From assembly GCF_030540775.2 (NCBI RefSeq), contig NZ_CP141266.1, positions 1,847,001 through 1,911,000 of the forward strand: a stretch of DNA of 64,000 nt, in the 5' to 3' direction. Below are positions 25,350-33,693 of this stretch, piece after piece. This DNA is from Flavivirga abyssicola. GTDB taxonomy: Bacteria > Bacteroidota > Bacteroidia > Flavobacteriales > Flavobacteriaceae. A program made the position numbers and the translations under genes. The notes below the pieces were generated by a model. The model ran no database searches and was not told the origin of the DNA. It saw only the letters and a list, made by a program, of their open reading frames with translations. Each line of letters opens with the position of its first letter. Positions within the stretch are counted from its first letter, which is position 1.

Positions 25350-26482
25350 TGGCATTTCAGTTAGACAACATATCAAAACAAGCTTCAGAAAAAAAAGAAA
25401 CAACAGATAGCCTTTCTTTTCTAAAAAAGGAAATCACATTCTTTAAAAGTGCTTTTTCAAATAAAATAAAAGAAGACTTTTATACTGAGATGGGGGTGTT
25501 GTTAAAAGCAGGAGTATCATTAAAAGATGGCTTAGAGTTAATTCAAAACTCACAGAAAAAGCAACAAAATAAAGACATCATAAAAAAGATCTCACAGGAT
25601 ATAGTTTCTGGGAAAACGCTATCGGACGCATTAAGCACAGACAAACAATTTACGAGCTATGAATACTATTCCATTAAAATAGGAGAAGAAACAGGCACTT
25701 TGGCCCAGGTTAGCGAACAATTAGGAAGTTTCTTTGCAAGAAAGAATGAACAGCGAAGAAACCTCATTAGTGCTTTAACCTATCCAATAATTATATTAAG
25801 TACCGCTGTTTTAGTGGTTGTGTTTATGTTGCAATATGTGGTGCCTATGTTTCAAGATATCTTTAAGCAGCAAGGTGTGGATCTGCCAAACATAACTAAA
25901 TTTATAATTAAGGTCTCTGAGTTTTTAAGTAGTTATGGTTGGATTATTCTTATAACATTTATAGGTATTGTATTTTCACAATCCTACCTAAATAAAAAGA
26001 AGCGAATAAAACAGATAAAAGATAAATTAATCTTAAGAACACCCTTTATTGGTAACTTTGTTAAAACAGTATATTTATCACAATTTACTCAAGCTGTTTC
26101 ATTACTCACTGCTTCTAAAGTTCCAGTAGTTAATAGCATACAACTTGTGAAACAGATGATTAATTTTTATCCACTACAACATGCTTTAGAAATAGTCGAA
26201 CAACACATCCTAAAAGGGGAGTCTCTTAGTGAAAGCTTAAATAACCATAGGCTGTTTGATGATAAAATGATAGCACTTGTAAAAGTGGCAGAAGAAACCA
26301 ATCAAACTGAATATATTTTTGATAGACTCAATATGCAATACAATACCCAAGTACAACAGCAATCTAAAATGCTATCAACTGTTATGGAGCCCTTTATTAT
26401 ATTAATTGTAGGTATCTTGGTTGGTGTTATTTTAATAGCCATGTACTTACCAATGTTTAAATTGAGTAGCGTTATGGGATAA
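25349..26482 (+). CDS. GspF/PilC-type inner-membrane platform protein
   Basis: A 377-residue protein with the double GspF domain. The first (about residues 41-165) contains MGVLLKAGVSLKDGLELI and GEETGTLAQVSEQLGSFF; the second (about 240-365) contains AVSLLTASKVPVVNSIQLV and KVAEETNQTEYIFDRL. Three membrane segments are seen: near 140-170, 190-210 and 345-370. It would anchor the assembly ATPase encoded at the left end of the window. It is the last gene of the operon starting at 18277. The start ATG overlaps the upstream stop by one base (TAATG). Confidence 0.92.
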   Translation: MAFQLDNISKQASEKKETTDSLSFLKKEITFFKSAFSNKIKEDFYTEMGVLLKAGVSLKDGLELIQNSQKKQQNKDIIKKISQDIVSGKTLSDALSTDKQFTSYEYYSIKIGEETGTLAQVSEQLGSFFARKNEQRRNLISALTYPIIILSTAVLVVVFMLQYVVPMFQDIFKQQGVDLPNITKFIIKVSEFLSSYGWIILITFIGIVFSQSYLNKKKRIKQIKDKLILRTPFIGNFVKTVYLSQFTQAVSLLTASKVPVVNSIQLVKQMINFYPLQHALEIVEQHILKGESLSESLNNHRLFDDKMIALVKVAEETNQTEYIFDRLNMQYNTQVQQQSKMLSTVMEPFIILIVGILVGVILIAMYLPMFKLSSVMG

Positions 26483-26729
26483 AAATGAATATTTAAAATC
26501 AATCTATTTTCTGAAAGAAATGTGAAGAGGAATCTAATAATTATAAATTTTTTTGACGTTCATTTATTCAACCTGTAGATGATATGATAAAAAAATATTT
26601 ACTGCAATAAAAAATATTAAAGAGAGTTATTTAAGTGAGCTTAATAATGGTAATCAAAAACGTAAATTGATATACCAGGTTTTTTTGAAATAAGCAGTTA
26701 AAAGTGAAAGTTTTTGAGGCAAAATATAC

Positions 26730-26777
26730 TCCATAATATTATAATTATGGAGAAAGATTATACCTAAAATGGTATAG
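26730..26777. promoter_or_regulatory. Two palindromes before the beta-helix lipoprotein gene
   Basis: CTCCATAAT and ATTATGGAG (perfect 9-bp arms, 26730-26738 and 26745-26753) are followed 6 nt later by TATACC and GGTATA (26760-26765 and 26772-26777). They may be operator sites for the gene at 26918. Apart from them the 435-nt gap 26483-26917 shows no gene and no clear -7 box. Confidence 0.4.
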
Positions 26778-26917
26778 TTTTAACTAACATGGGGGGTGCT
26801 AGTAAACATCCTCATTATGAACTAATCATACAATAAGTGATTTCAAAAAGTATGAAGGGCAATGATATAATTTATCAAAGCTCATTTAGGAAATAAAAAA
26901 GTTAGTTTAATTAAAAA

Positions 26918-28612
26918 ATGATAATGCTTAAAAATCTTTTAGTTATAAGTATATTGCTACTGGTATTAACTAGTTGTGATTCCAACGAAATTTATGTATC
27001 TCCACAAGGAAATCAAACTAGTTCAGGCACGAAATCAGACCCTTTATCTTTCGTAGCAGGAATAAATCATATTTCTAAACTATTAAAAGAAAAAAGACTT
27101 CCCAAAGATGGTATAAAAATCAATGTATTAGGAGGTGTTTATCAATTTGATAGACCAATAGTATTGAGCAAAGAATTTAAAGGAACCAGAGAAGCACCAA
27201 TAACTATTCAGGCAGTAGTAGGAGAAAATGTTTTGTTTGACGGAAGTATGCTAATTGATTCAGAAAAATTTAATACAATCAAAAACAGGAAAAAAACTCC
27301 ATTAACTAAGTCGGCGATTGATAAAATAATGGTGGCAGATGGGTTTTTGACTTTAGAAGGAACAAGTTTTGTGAAAGTGATTGGATTATCCGTTAAAAAT
27401 GTGGGAAGTGGGAGTGTTTATAAAATCACAGGAGATCATAACTTAATAGCATCAGCTAAAATATCAAATTCTACTGCAATAGGAGTTGATGTCTCAGGTA
27501 ATAGTAATAGAGTAAAAGGATGTGATTTAATTGATTTGGATACTCATGTAAAATTGGATGGAGGCGTAAGATCCCCAAATGAGATTATACCAGGTTATAA
27601 TGTTGTTGAAAATTGCCATATTTATCAAAATAATTTCAAACACAAAAAGGTAAATATCACCTTAAAAGGTGTTAGTAATACTTTTAGAAATAACCTAATT
27701 CATAATTCCTTAGGACGGTCTATGGTTGTAAAAGGTAATGATCATATTATTGAATATAATGAATTATTTAATATTGGTTTTGATGAAGGAGATGGTGGAG
27801 CTATTTATTCTGGGGGGGATTTAGGAGGGTTTGGAAATATATATCGTTACAATTTTTTCCATCATCTAATACCTATTTCTGATAAAGTAGAATGTGCCGG
27901 TTTACACTTGGATGATGGTCAATCTGGGGCAACCTGTGTAGGTAATGTTTTTTATAAATCTGCTTCGAAAGGAATTTCTATGTGTGGAGGGGCCGGTCAT
28001 ACTTTAAAAGAAAATGTTTTTTTAGAAGGAGACCGAGGTGCTTATTTTGCTACAAGTCTGGGGAATGAGATATTTCAAATTCAAAAAGAAATAAAAGCTG
28101 ACCTTAATCATCCTCGTCGAGGAACTAAAGAAGATTATATAGGTAGAGTTGAGGCTTACACAGGCGAAAAAGGTTGGGCTAACTCACCTTGGAAAGAAAA
28201 ATACCCTCTTATGAATACCATATTAAGTGATACTTTGAAGTTTGGTCGTTTTTGGCCGATTCACCATACCATTGAAAATAATTTTTATTACAACAATAAA
28301 AAATCTTTCGATGAGATAATTGATTATCGTGTAGATTCTATAGTTGTTACAAAATCAAGTATAAAAAACAATAAATGTGTTTCTATGAATGATTTTGTGG
28401 ATTATGAAAACATGAGCTTTAAGTTTAAAAATGAAATGAAATATCCGAATATTCCATTTGATGAAATTGGATTATATATAGATGAATACAGAAGTGAAAT
28501 GCCTAAAAAAGAGCATTATAGAAAAGCAATTAAACGTTTCTATGAAGGGATTTCAAATGGTGATTCAGGAGTAAAAAAACGTTTTAATTCTGCTAAAATT
28601 GTAGAAGAATAA
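26918..28612 (+). CDS. Lipoprotein with right-handed parallel beta-helix, probable polysaccharide-active enzyme
   Basis: A 564-residue lipoprotein (lipobox LTSC, Cys near residue 20); the ATG at 26918 and the one at 26924 both give a valid leader. It opens with EIYVSPQGNQTSSGTKSDPLSF, the common start of beta-helix carbohydrate enzymes, then IKINVLGGVYQFDRPIVLSKEF and repeating coil segments (NRVKGCDLIDLD, NVVENCHIYQNN, NTFRNNLIHNS) through about residue 370. A stretch around 290-330 (YSGGDLGGFGNIYRYNFFHH, then GLHLDDGQSGATCVGNVFY) is conserved in beta-helix lyases or hydrolases. The substrate is unknown. It stands alone, without SusC/D partners beside it. A degraded glycosidase fragment follows downstream. 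Confidence 0.8.
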   Translation: MIMLKNLLVISILLLVLTSCDSNEIYVSPQGNQTSSGTKSDPLSFVAGINHISKLLKEKRLPKDGIKINVLGGVYQFDRPIVLSKEFKGTREAPITIQAVVGENVLFDGSMLIDSEKFNTIKNRKKTPLTKSAIDKIMVADGFLTLEGTSFVKVIGLSVKNVGSGSVYKITGDHNLIASAKISNSTAIGVDVSGNSNRVKGCDLIDLDTHVKLDGGVRSPNEIIPGYNVVENCHIYQNNFKHKKVNITLKGVSNTFRNNLIHNSLGRSMVVKGNDHIIEYNELFNIGFDEGDGGAIYSGGDLGGFGNIYRYNFFHHLIPISDKVECAGLHLDDGQSGATCVGNVFYKSASKGISMCGGAGHTLKENVFLEGDRGAYFATSLGNEIFQIQKEIKADLNHPRRGTKEDYIGRVEAYTGEKGWANSPWKEKYPLMNTILSDTLKFGRFWPIHHTIENNFYYNNKKSFDEIIDYRVDSIVVTKSSIKNNKCVSMNDFVDYENMSFKFKNEMKYPNIPFDEIGLYIDEYRSEMPKKEHYRKAIKRFYEGISNGDSGVKKRFNSAKIVEE

Positions 28613-28763
28613 AAGAGAAAAACGAAATATTGTTTTCAAATAATAGCAGGCAATTCGTAATAATTTATCAGGACACAGTTACAAATTTTAATTATGGCTT
28701 TTGACTTCTGGAGGCCAGATAGATTCCTGTATCAGTGAAGAAAAGAAATAATACTTTTTTTGA

Positions 28764-28958
28764 GGTGAAAATATCTTTGGAATTCCACAAATAGAAAAGG
28801 CTTTTTTCGTCTTCCGAAATGATAAAAAGTTTCATTTGGAGGCTAAAATAATAGGCAAACAAAATTATATCGTGCTATCTGTCCTATTGAATGAAGAATT
28901 CCTAAATTCCAGTGTTTTACTATTACAAGAAATTTATAATGAGATTGTTGTGTTTTAG
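28764..28958 (+). pseudogene. Possible remnant of a glycoside hydrolase C-terminus
   Basis: A 64-codon open stretch with no start codon, beginning right after a stop and ending in TAG, reads GENIFGIPQIEKAFFVFRND, then FHLEAKIIGKQNYIVLSVLL. The pattern FGxPxxEKA...F.L.A....NYI..V.LN recalls the C-terminal beta-sandwich of GH92-type mannosidases, where FGxP is followed by a Lys-rich strand and a Tyr-Ile-Gln strand. The match is by eye and weak. It may be the decayed tail of a gene lost from the 569-nt gap 28613-29181, next to the beta-helix lipoprotein. Confidence 0.3.
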
Positions 28959-28988
28959 TTTGTTTTACCATTAAATTATATATATTTG
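28959..28988 (+). promoter_or_regulatory. Bacteroidota-type promoter, distal
   Basis: TTTG (28959-28962), 18 nt, then TATATTTG (28981-28988) match the -33/-7 consensus of this phylum. Transcription would start near 28995, giving a leader of about 190 nt before the gene at 29182, or a separate small RNA. No small ORF of interest lies between. Confidence 0.6.
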
Positions 28989-29144
28989 CCATGTAAAATA
29001 AAACGAGGAATTATTTTTATTTACAGTTGTTTTTTTGTCTATAAAGGTTGATTAATATAGTCAGGTAAAAGATAAAAAACATGTATTTCAACGATGATTT
29101 ATAACGTTTCATGGATGTTTTTTTATGAATAATGGCATCTTTTT

Positions 29145-29174
29145 TTTGTAACCTCGCTTTTTTTAATACATTTG
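29145..29174 (+). promoter_or_regulatory. Bacteroidota-type promoter, proximal
   Basis: TTTG (29145-29148), 18 nt, then TACATTTG (29167-29174), the same geometry as the distal promoter. The expected start point is around 29181, so the mRNA for the gene at 29182 would be nearly leaderless. Confidence 0.65.
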
Positions 29175-29181
29175 TGTCCCG

Positions 29182-29376
29182 ATGACAGTACTAAATAAAA
29201 GAATATTAACCTCTATCTTATTTGTATTAATAAGCTTTGTGTGCGTTGCTCAAGACCCTCCTCCTCCAGGACCACCAGCGCCTATAGGTCTTCCTATAGA
29301 CGGAGGCGTATTGCTTGGTGTAATTTTTGCCTTATTTTATGGGGTTAGAAAATTAATGATTAATAATAAAAAGTAA
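29182..29376 (+). CDS. Small PID-CTERM-like sorted protein
   Basis: A 64-residue protein: signal peptide (LNKRILTSILFVLISFVCVA), a Pro-rich link (QDPPPPGPPAPIG), then LPIDGGVLLGVIFALFYGVR and a basic tail (KKLMINNKK-like, ending NNKK). The order P-I-D-G-G, hydrophobic helix, basic end is that of PID-CTERM sorting signals in Bacteroidota. Here almost the whole mature protein is the sorting signal. Two promoters precede it; the proximal one would give a nearly leaderless mRNA. The sorting enzyme is not in the window. Its function is unknown. Confidence 0.75.
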   Translation: MTVLNKRILTSILFVLISFVCVAQDPPPPGPPAPIGLPIDGGVLLGVIFALFYGVRKLMINNKK

Positions 29377-29385
29377 TCATTGTCG

Positions 29386-29982
29386 CTAATTCTCTTTATT
29401 TAAGTCTACTAGCTTAGCAACGTATTTTCCTAAAACATCAAATTCTAAATTTACAATAGTACCTGCTTTAAAGGTGTTAAAATTAGTATGTTCATATGTA
29501 TATGGTATAATAGCTACACTAAAGCTATCTTTTTTTGAATTCACTACGGTTAAACTAGTGCCATTAATAGTTATAGATCCTTTTTCGATAGTAATATTAT
29601 TAAGTGACGTATCGTAAGTAAAAGTAAATATCCAACTGCCGTTTGCTTCTTCTATATTTGTGCAAGTTGCCGTTTGATCAACATGCCCCTGTACAATATG
29701 CCCATCAAGTCTATCGCCTAATTTCATAGCGCGCTCCAGATTTACTTTATCATTAAGTTTCAAAGTATTTAGGCTTGTTTTATCTAATGTTTCCTTTATA
29801 GCAGTAACGGTATATTCATCATTATTGATATTAACTACAGTTAAGCATACGCCATTATGAGCAACACTTTGATCAATCTTTAATTCAGTTGTTATATTGC
29901 TTTTAATGGATATATGAAGGTTATCCAATTCTTCTTTTAAATTAGAAACGATGCCTATATCTTCAATAATTCCTGTAAACAT
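29386..29982 (-). CDS. ribE: Riboflavin synthase, alpha chain
   Basis: A 198-residue protein of full length for the family, starting with the diagnostic MFTGIIEDIG. Two similar lumazine-binding halves are seen; the second begins near residue 97 (GHIVQGHVDQTATC). It converts two 6,7-dimethyl-8-ribityllumazine molecules into riboflavin and a pyrimidine in the cytoplasm. It stands alone, convergent with the small PID-CTERM-like gene (9 nt between stops) and divergent from pdxA. No FMN riboswitch is seen in the 75-nt space upstream. Confidence 0.95.
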   Translation of the reverse strand: MFTGIIEDIGIVSNLKEELDNLHISIKSNITTELKIDQSVAHNGVCLTVVNINNDEYTVTAIKETLDKTSLNTLKLNDKVNLERAMKLGDRLDGHIVQGHVDQTATCTNIEEANGSWIFTFTYDTSLNNITIEKGSITINGTSLTVVNSKKDSFSVAIIPYTYEHTNFNTFKAGTIVNLEFDVLGKYVAKLVDLNKEN

Positions 29983-30057
29983 ATTATTCTCTGTTTATTT
30001 GGTTAAATTTGCCATGCTGAATGAAATTCAAAATTACAAACAAAAGTTGTTATTTTA

Positions 30058-31098
30058 ATGATACAAAAAGAAAATATAATAGTAGGAATATCCATAGGAG
30101 ATTTAAACGGTATAGGTGGAGAAATAGTTTTAAAAACATTTGAAGATGCAAGGATTTTAGATTTTTGTACTCCGGTAATTTTTGCCTCAGCAAAAACCAT
30201 GAATTTTTTTAAAACTCATTTTAAATCTGGTATCAATTTTCATAACATTAGCAATATAAATCAATTAGCCAAAGGGAAAGTTAATGTATTTAACTGTTGG
30301 AATGATCCTGTAAAAATTGAATTTGGAAAAGAAGATGTTAAAATAGGTGAGTATGCTATAAAATCTTTAGAAGCAGCAACAAAAGCGCTAAAAAATAATG
30401 ATGTTCATGTTTTAGTTACAGCACCAATAAATAAGCATAATATTCAATCAGAAGACTTTAAATTTCCAGGACACACGGATTATTTAGCACAACAATTAGA
30501 TGGGGAAAGTTTAATGTTTATGGTAACGGAATCATTAAGAGTTGGGTTATTAACAGATCATGTGCCCGTAAAAGACATTGTTGAACACATTTCCGAGGAT
30601 TTGATTATAAAAAAAATAAATACGGTTTATGATTCCCTTAAAAGAGATTTTAAAATAGGTAAACCTAAGATTGCAGTTTTAGGAATTAATCCGCATACTG
30701 GTGATAATGGTGTCATTGGTAGTGAAGATGATGTTGTTTTAAGACCTACACTTAAAAAAATTAAAGACGAAGGGAAATTAGTGTATGGGCCATATGCGGC
30801 TGATAGCTTTTTTGGGTCTGATAATTATAAAAATTTTGATGCAATAATTGCCACATATCACGATCAGGGTTTAATTCCTTTTAAAACATTATCTTTTGGT
30901 CAAGGTGTTAATTTTACAGCAGGATTAAATAAAGTAAGAACTTCTCCAGATCATGGTACAGCTTATGAAATAGCAGGAAAAGGAAAGGCCGATTCAAGTT
31001 CATTTAAAGAAGCCGTTTTTACAGCATTACAGATATACAGGAATAGATTTGATTATGAAGAACTTATCTCAAATCCGCTGAAAAAAGCAAACAAATAG
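30058..31098 (+). CDS. pdxA: 4-hydroxythreonine-4-phosphate dehydrogenase
   Basis: A 346-residue protein of the PdxA family, which oxidises 4-phosphohydroxy-threonine in vitamin B6 synthesis. Typical stretches are GISIGDLNGIGGEIVLKTF at the start, TAPINKHNIQ and FPGHTDYLAQ with metal-binding His near residue 140, LGINPHTGDNGVIG, ATYHDQGLIPFK and TSPDHGTAYEIAGKGKAD. The last three include the other metal-site histidines. It is followed by the DUF177-rpmF operon with an 79-nt gap that has its own promoter-like sequence. Confidence 0.95.
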   Translation: MIQKENIIVGISIGDLNGIGGEIVLKTFEDARILDFCTPVIFASAKTMNFFKTHFKSGINFHNISNINQLAKGKVNVFNCWNDPVKIEFGKEDVKIGEYAIKSLEAATKALKNNDVHVLVTAPINKHNIQSEDFKFPGHTDYLAQQLDGESLMFMVTESLRVGLLTDHVPVKDIVEHISEDLIIKKINTVYDSLKRDFKIGKPKIAVLGINPHTGDNGVIGSEDDVVLRPTLKKIKDEGKLVYGPYAADSFFGSDNYKNFDAIIATYHDQGLIPFKTLSFGQGVNFTAGLNKVRTSPDHGTAYEIAGKGKADSSSFKEAVFTALQIYRNRFDYEELISNPLKKANK

Positions 31099-31128
31099 AT
31101 ATAAACAAAAAAATGTTTATAAGTAATG

Positions 31129-31155
31129 TTGCATAAATAAAAATTCATATATTTG
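31129..31155 (+). promoter_or_regulatory. Promoter-like element before the DUF177 gene
   Basis: A good -7 box TATATTTG (31148-31155) lies 23 nt before the ATG at 31178. A TTG at 31129-31131 is 16 nt upstream, a bit closer than usual. It probably drives DUF177-rpmF and perhaps beyond. Confidence 0.45.
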
Positions 31156-31177
31156 CAGGCTCAAAATAGATGAGAGA

Positions 31178-31714
31178 ATGAAGCCATTGAAAGCGTTTAT
31201 AATTCCTTTTGTAGGGTTAAAAATAGGAAAGCATCTTTTTGAGTACAAAATAGAACAGGCGTTCTTTGAACATTTTGAGTATGAAGAGTTTAATGATGTG
31301 AACATCAACATCAATGTTGAGCTAGAAAAAAAGGCAACATTACTTGAGTTACACTTTAAAGTTTCAGGCTGGGTTAATGTTAATTGCGACTTAACAAACG
31401 AACCATATAATCAATCTATAGAAAACGAGTTTGATTTAGTAGTGAAGTTTGGAGATGAGTACAATGATGAGCATGTTGATATTTTAATAGTACCTCACGG
31501 GACTTACGAAATTAATATACAACAATATATTTATGAATTGGTTGTGCTTGCAGTACCTACCAAAAGAGTACATCCAGGCGTTGAAGATGGAACATTACAT
31601 TCAGACATACTTAAAAAATTAGAAGAATTAAGCCCAAAGCTTAAAGAAGATAAAGAAAAAGAGGATATAGATCCTCGTTGGAATACATTAAAAAAACTAT
31701 TAACGGATAAATAA
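31178..31714 (+). CDS. DUF177/YceD family protein
   Basis: A 178-residue protein with the layout of the YceD/DUF177 family, which almost always stands before rpmF and is linked to 23S rRNA and L32 biology. The centre has LELHFKVSGWVNVNCDLTNE, the conserved Cys-containing strand, and EFDLVVKFGDEY; the end is a charged tail with DPRWNTLKKLL. It lies 9 nt before rpmF. The molecular role is not settled in the family. Confidence 0.88.
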   Translation: MKPLKAFIIPFVGLKIGKHLFEYKIEQAFFEHFEYEEFNDVNININVELEKKATLLELHFKVSGWVNVNCDLTNEPYNQSIENEFDLVVKFGDEYNDEHVDILIVPHGTYEINIQQYIYELVVLAVPTKRVHPGVEDGTLHSDILKKLEELSPKLKEDKEKEDIDPRWNTLKKLLTDK

Positions 31715-31723
31715 AGATAGAAA

Positions 31724-31924
31724 ATGGCACATCCTAAGAGAAAAATCTCAAAAACAAGAAGAGATAAGAGAAGAACTCATTACAAAGCAACTGCGCCACA
31801 AATTGCTACTTGCCCAACAACAGGTGAACCTCATTTATACCATAGAGCTCACTGGTTTGAAGGAAAATTGTATTACAGAGGTCAAGTATTAATTGACAAC
31901 TCAGAAGTAGAAAACGTAGCATAA
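31724..31924 (+). CDS. rpmF: 50S ribosomal protein L32
   Basis: A 66-residue basic protein starting [20 protein letters not shown], followed by [15 protein letters not shown], as in L32. Only one Cys is present, so this is a form without the four-Cys zinc site. It sits in the conserved order DUF177-rpmF-fabH and is followed by a strong terminator at 31945. Confidence 0.97.
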   Translation: MAHPKRKISKTRRDKRRTHYKATAPQIATCPTTGEPHLYHRAHWFEGKLYYRGQVLIDNSEVENVA

Positions 31925-31944
31925 ATAGTATGCATGCATATAAT

Positions 31945-31973
31945 AAAACGCTCACATGTGAGCGTTTTTTTTT
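31945..31973 (+). terminator. Rho-independent terminator after rpmF
   Basis: A perfect 10-bp stem, AAAACGCTCA and TGAGCGTTTT, around CATG, followed by a T-run to 31973. It separates rpmF from fabH. Confidence 0.9.
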
Positions 31974-32103
31974 ATGAAGTGTTTTTTCTAAGACAAAAAC
32001 AATTAATTTGTGTGTTATTAAACTAAAATTTAGTAGTTTTCACCAAAATTTGAACGTTTTTGTCCAATTTTAATGATTTTTTGGTCGAATTAACTATAAA
32101 GTT

Positions 32104-33102
32104 ATGAGTAAAATTTCAGCAGCAATTACAGCTGTAGGTGCGTATGTACCAGAATATGTGTTAACTAATCAAATTCTTGAGACCATGGTTGACACAAATG
32201 ACGAGTGGATTACCTCTCGTACAGGAATTAAAGAGCGTAGAATTCTTAAAGACGAAGGAAAAGGGACTTCTTATTTAGCCATCCAGGCTGCTCAAGACCT
32301 TATTAATAAAAAAGGCATTGATCCCAAAGATATAGAACTTATTATTGTTGCCACAGCAACACCAGATATGAAAGCGGCATCAACTGCAGCCTATACAGCA
32401 TCTAATATTGGAGCTGTTAACGCTTTCTCGTTCGATATGGACGCGGCATGCTCTAGCTTTTTATTTGGAATGTCTGTAGCAGCGAGTTATATAGAATCTG
32501 GCAGGTATAAAAATGTGTTATTAATAGGAGCAGATAAAATGTCTTCCATTATTAATTATGAAGACAGAGCTACTTGTATCATTTTTGGTGATGGAGCCGG
32601 TGCTGTTTTGTTTGAACCTAATGAGGAAAATTTGGGACTTCAAGATGAATATTTAAGAAGTGATGGTACAGGTAGAGAGTTTCTACAAGCCACTTATGGA
32701 GGGTCTTCATTTCCGTTAACGTCAGAATCTATGGAAAAAGGGGGGCAATATGCGTTTCAAGAAGGAAGAACGGTGTTTAAGAATGCGGTATTTAATATGG
32801 CAGATGCAACTGTTAAAATATTAGAACGTAATAACTTAACGAAAGATACAGTTTCCTGGCTAGCAGCGCATCAAGCAAATAAACGAATTATTGATGCTAC
32901 AGCACAACGTATAGAATTAGAAGAAGAAAAGGTAATGATGAATATAGAGAAGTATGGAAATACTACATCTGCTACTTTACCATTGCTTTTAAACGATTAC
33001 GAATCGAAACTTAAAAAAGGAGATAATATAATATTTGCCGCTTTTGGAGGCGGATTTAATTGGGGGTCTATTTATTTAAAATGGGCATATAATTCAAACT
33101 AA
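32104..33102 (+). CDS. fabH: 3-oxoacyl-ACP synthase III
   Basis: A 332-residue ketosynthase III that starts fatty acid chains by condensing acetyl-CoA (or a branched acyl-CoA) with malonyl-ACP. The catalytic Cys lies in DMDAACSSFLFGM (about residue 114), His in WLAAHQANKRIID (about 257) and Asn in KYGNTTSATLPLLL (about 287). It lies 22 nt upstream of accB, giving a fabH-accB-accC group. This is the housekeeping enzyme, distinct from the ketosynthases of the pigment cluster at 60-64 kb. Confidence 0.95.
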   Translation: MSKISAAITAVGAYVPEYVLTNQILETMVDTNDEWITSRTGIKERRILKDEGKGTSYLAIQAAQDLINKKGIDPKDIELIIVATATPDMKAASTAAYTASNIGAVNAFSFDMDAACSSFLFGMSVAASYIESGRYKNVLLIGADKMSSIINYEDRATCIIFGDGAGAVLFEPNEENLGLQDEYLRSDGTGREFLQATYGGSSFPLTSESMEKGGQYAFQEGRTVFKNAVFNMADATVKILERNNLTKDTVSWLAAHQANKRIIDATAQRIELEEEKVMMNIEKYGNTTSATLPLLLNDYESKLKKGDNIIFAAFGGGFNWGSIYLKWAYNSN

Positions 33103-33124
33103 CCACTAACTAATTGCAAAAATT

Positions 33125-33607
33125 ATGGATATAAAAGAGATTCAAAACTTAATCAAGTTTGTAGCCAAGTCTGGTGCAAGTGAGGTTAAATTAGAGATGG
33201 ATGATATTAAAATCACCATAAAGACAGGATCAGAATCAGATACAACTATCGTACATCAGGTGCCTGCAACTCATATACCTCAAGCAGCTCCAATTGCTGC
33301 ACAACCCGTAGCAACAGAAGCTGCACCTACTAAAGCAAGCGAACCAGCTGCTACAGAAGATTCAAAATATATTACAATTAAGTCGCCAATTATTGGTACT
33401 TTTTATAGAAAACCATCACCAGATAAACCTTTATTTGTTGAGGTTGGACAAACCATTGCTGAAGGAGATGTATTATGCATTATTGAAGCAATGAAACTTT
33501 TCAACGAAATTGAATCAGAAGTTTCAGGAAAAATTGTTAAAATATTAGTTGATGATTCTTCACCTGTAGAATTTGATCAGCCACTATTTTTAGTAGACCC
33601 GTCATAA
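33125..33607 (+). CDS. accB: Biotin carboxyl carrier protein of acetyl-CoA carboxylase
   Basis: A 160-residue protein. The N-terminal helix (DIKEIQNLIKFVAKSGASEV) is typical of BCCP, then an Ala/Pro/Thr-rich linker (about 45-80) and the biotinyl domain with CIIEAMKLFNEIESE, where the Lys of AMK receives biotin. It works with AccC encoded next and with the carboxyltransferase, whose genes are elsewhere, to make malonyl-CoA. Confidence 0.96.
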   Translation: MDIKEIQNLIKFVAKSGASEVKLEMDDIKITIKTGSESDTTIVHQVPATHIPQAAPIAAQPVATEAAPTKASEPAATEDSKYITIKSPIIGTFYRKPSPDKPLFVEVGQTIAEGDVLCIIEAMKLFNEIESEVSGKIVKILVDDSSPVEFDQPLFLVDPS

Positions 33608-33615
33608 CCTATTAA

Positions 33616-33671
33616 AAATTCCAATATACAAATCTCGAAATCCAATGTTTGGAATTTGGCGATTGGAATTT
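33616..33671. repeat. Nested inverted repeat between accB and accC
   Basis: Outer arms AAATTCCAAT (33616-33625) and ATTGGAATTT (33662-33671) enclose an inner pair AAATCCAA (33638-33645) and TTGGAATTT (33649-33657). Variations of AAATTCCAA arms are a common intergenic repeat in Flavobacteriaceae. It may tune accB/accC expression or be neutral. Confidence 0.6.
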
Positions 33672-33693
33672 GTAATTTTTAATTCAACAAGTT

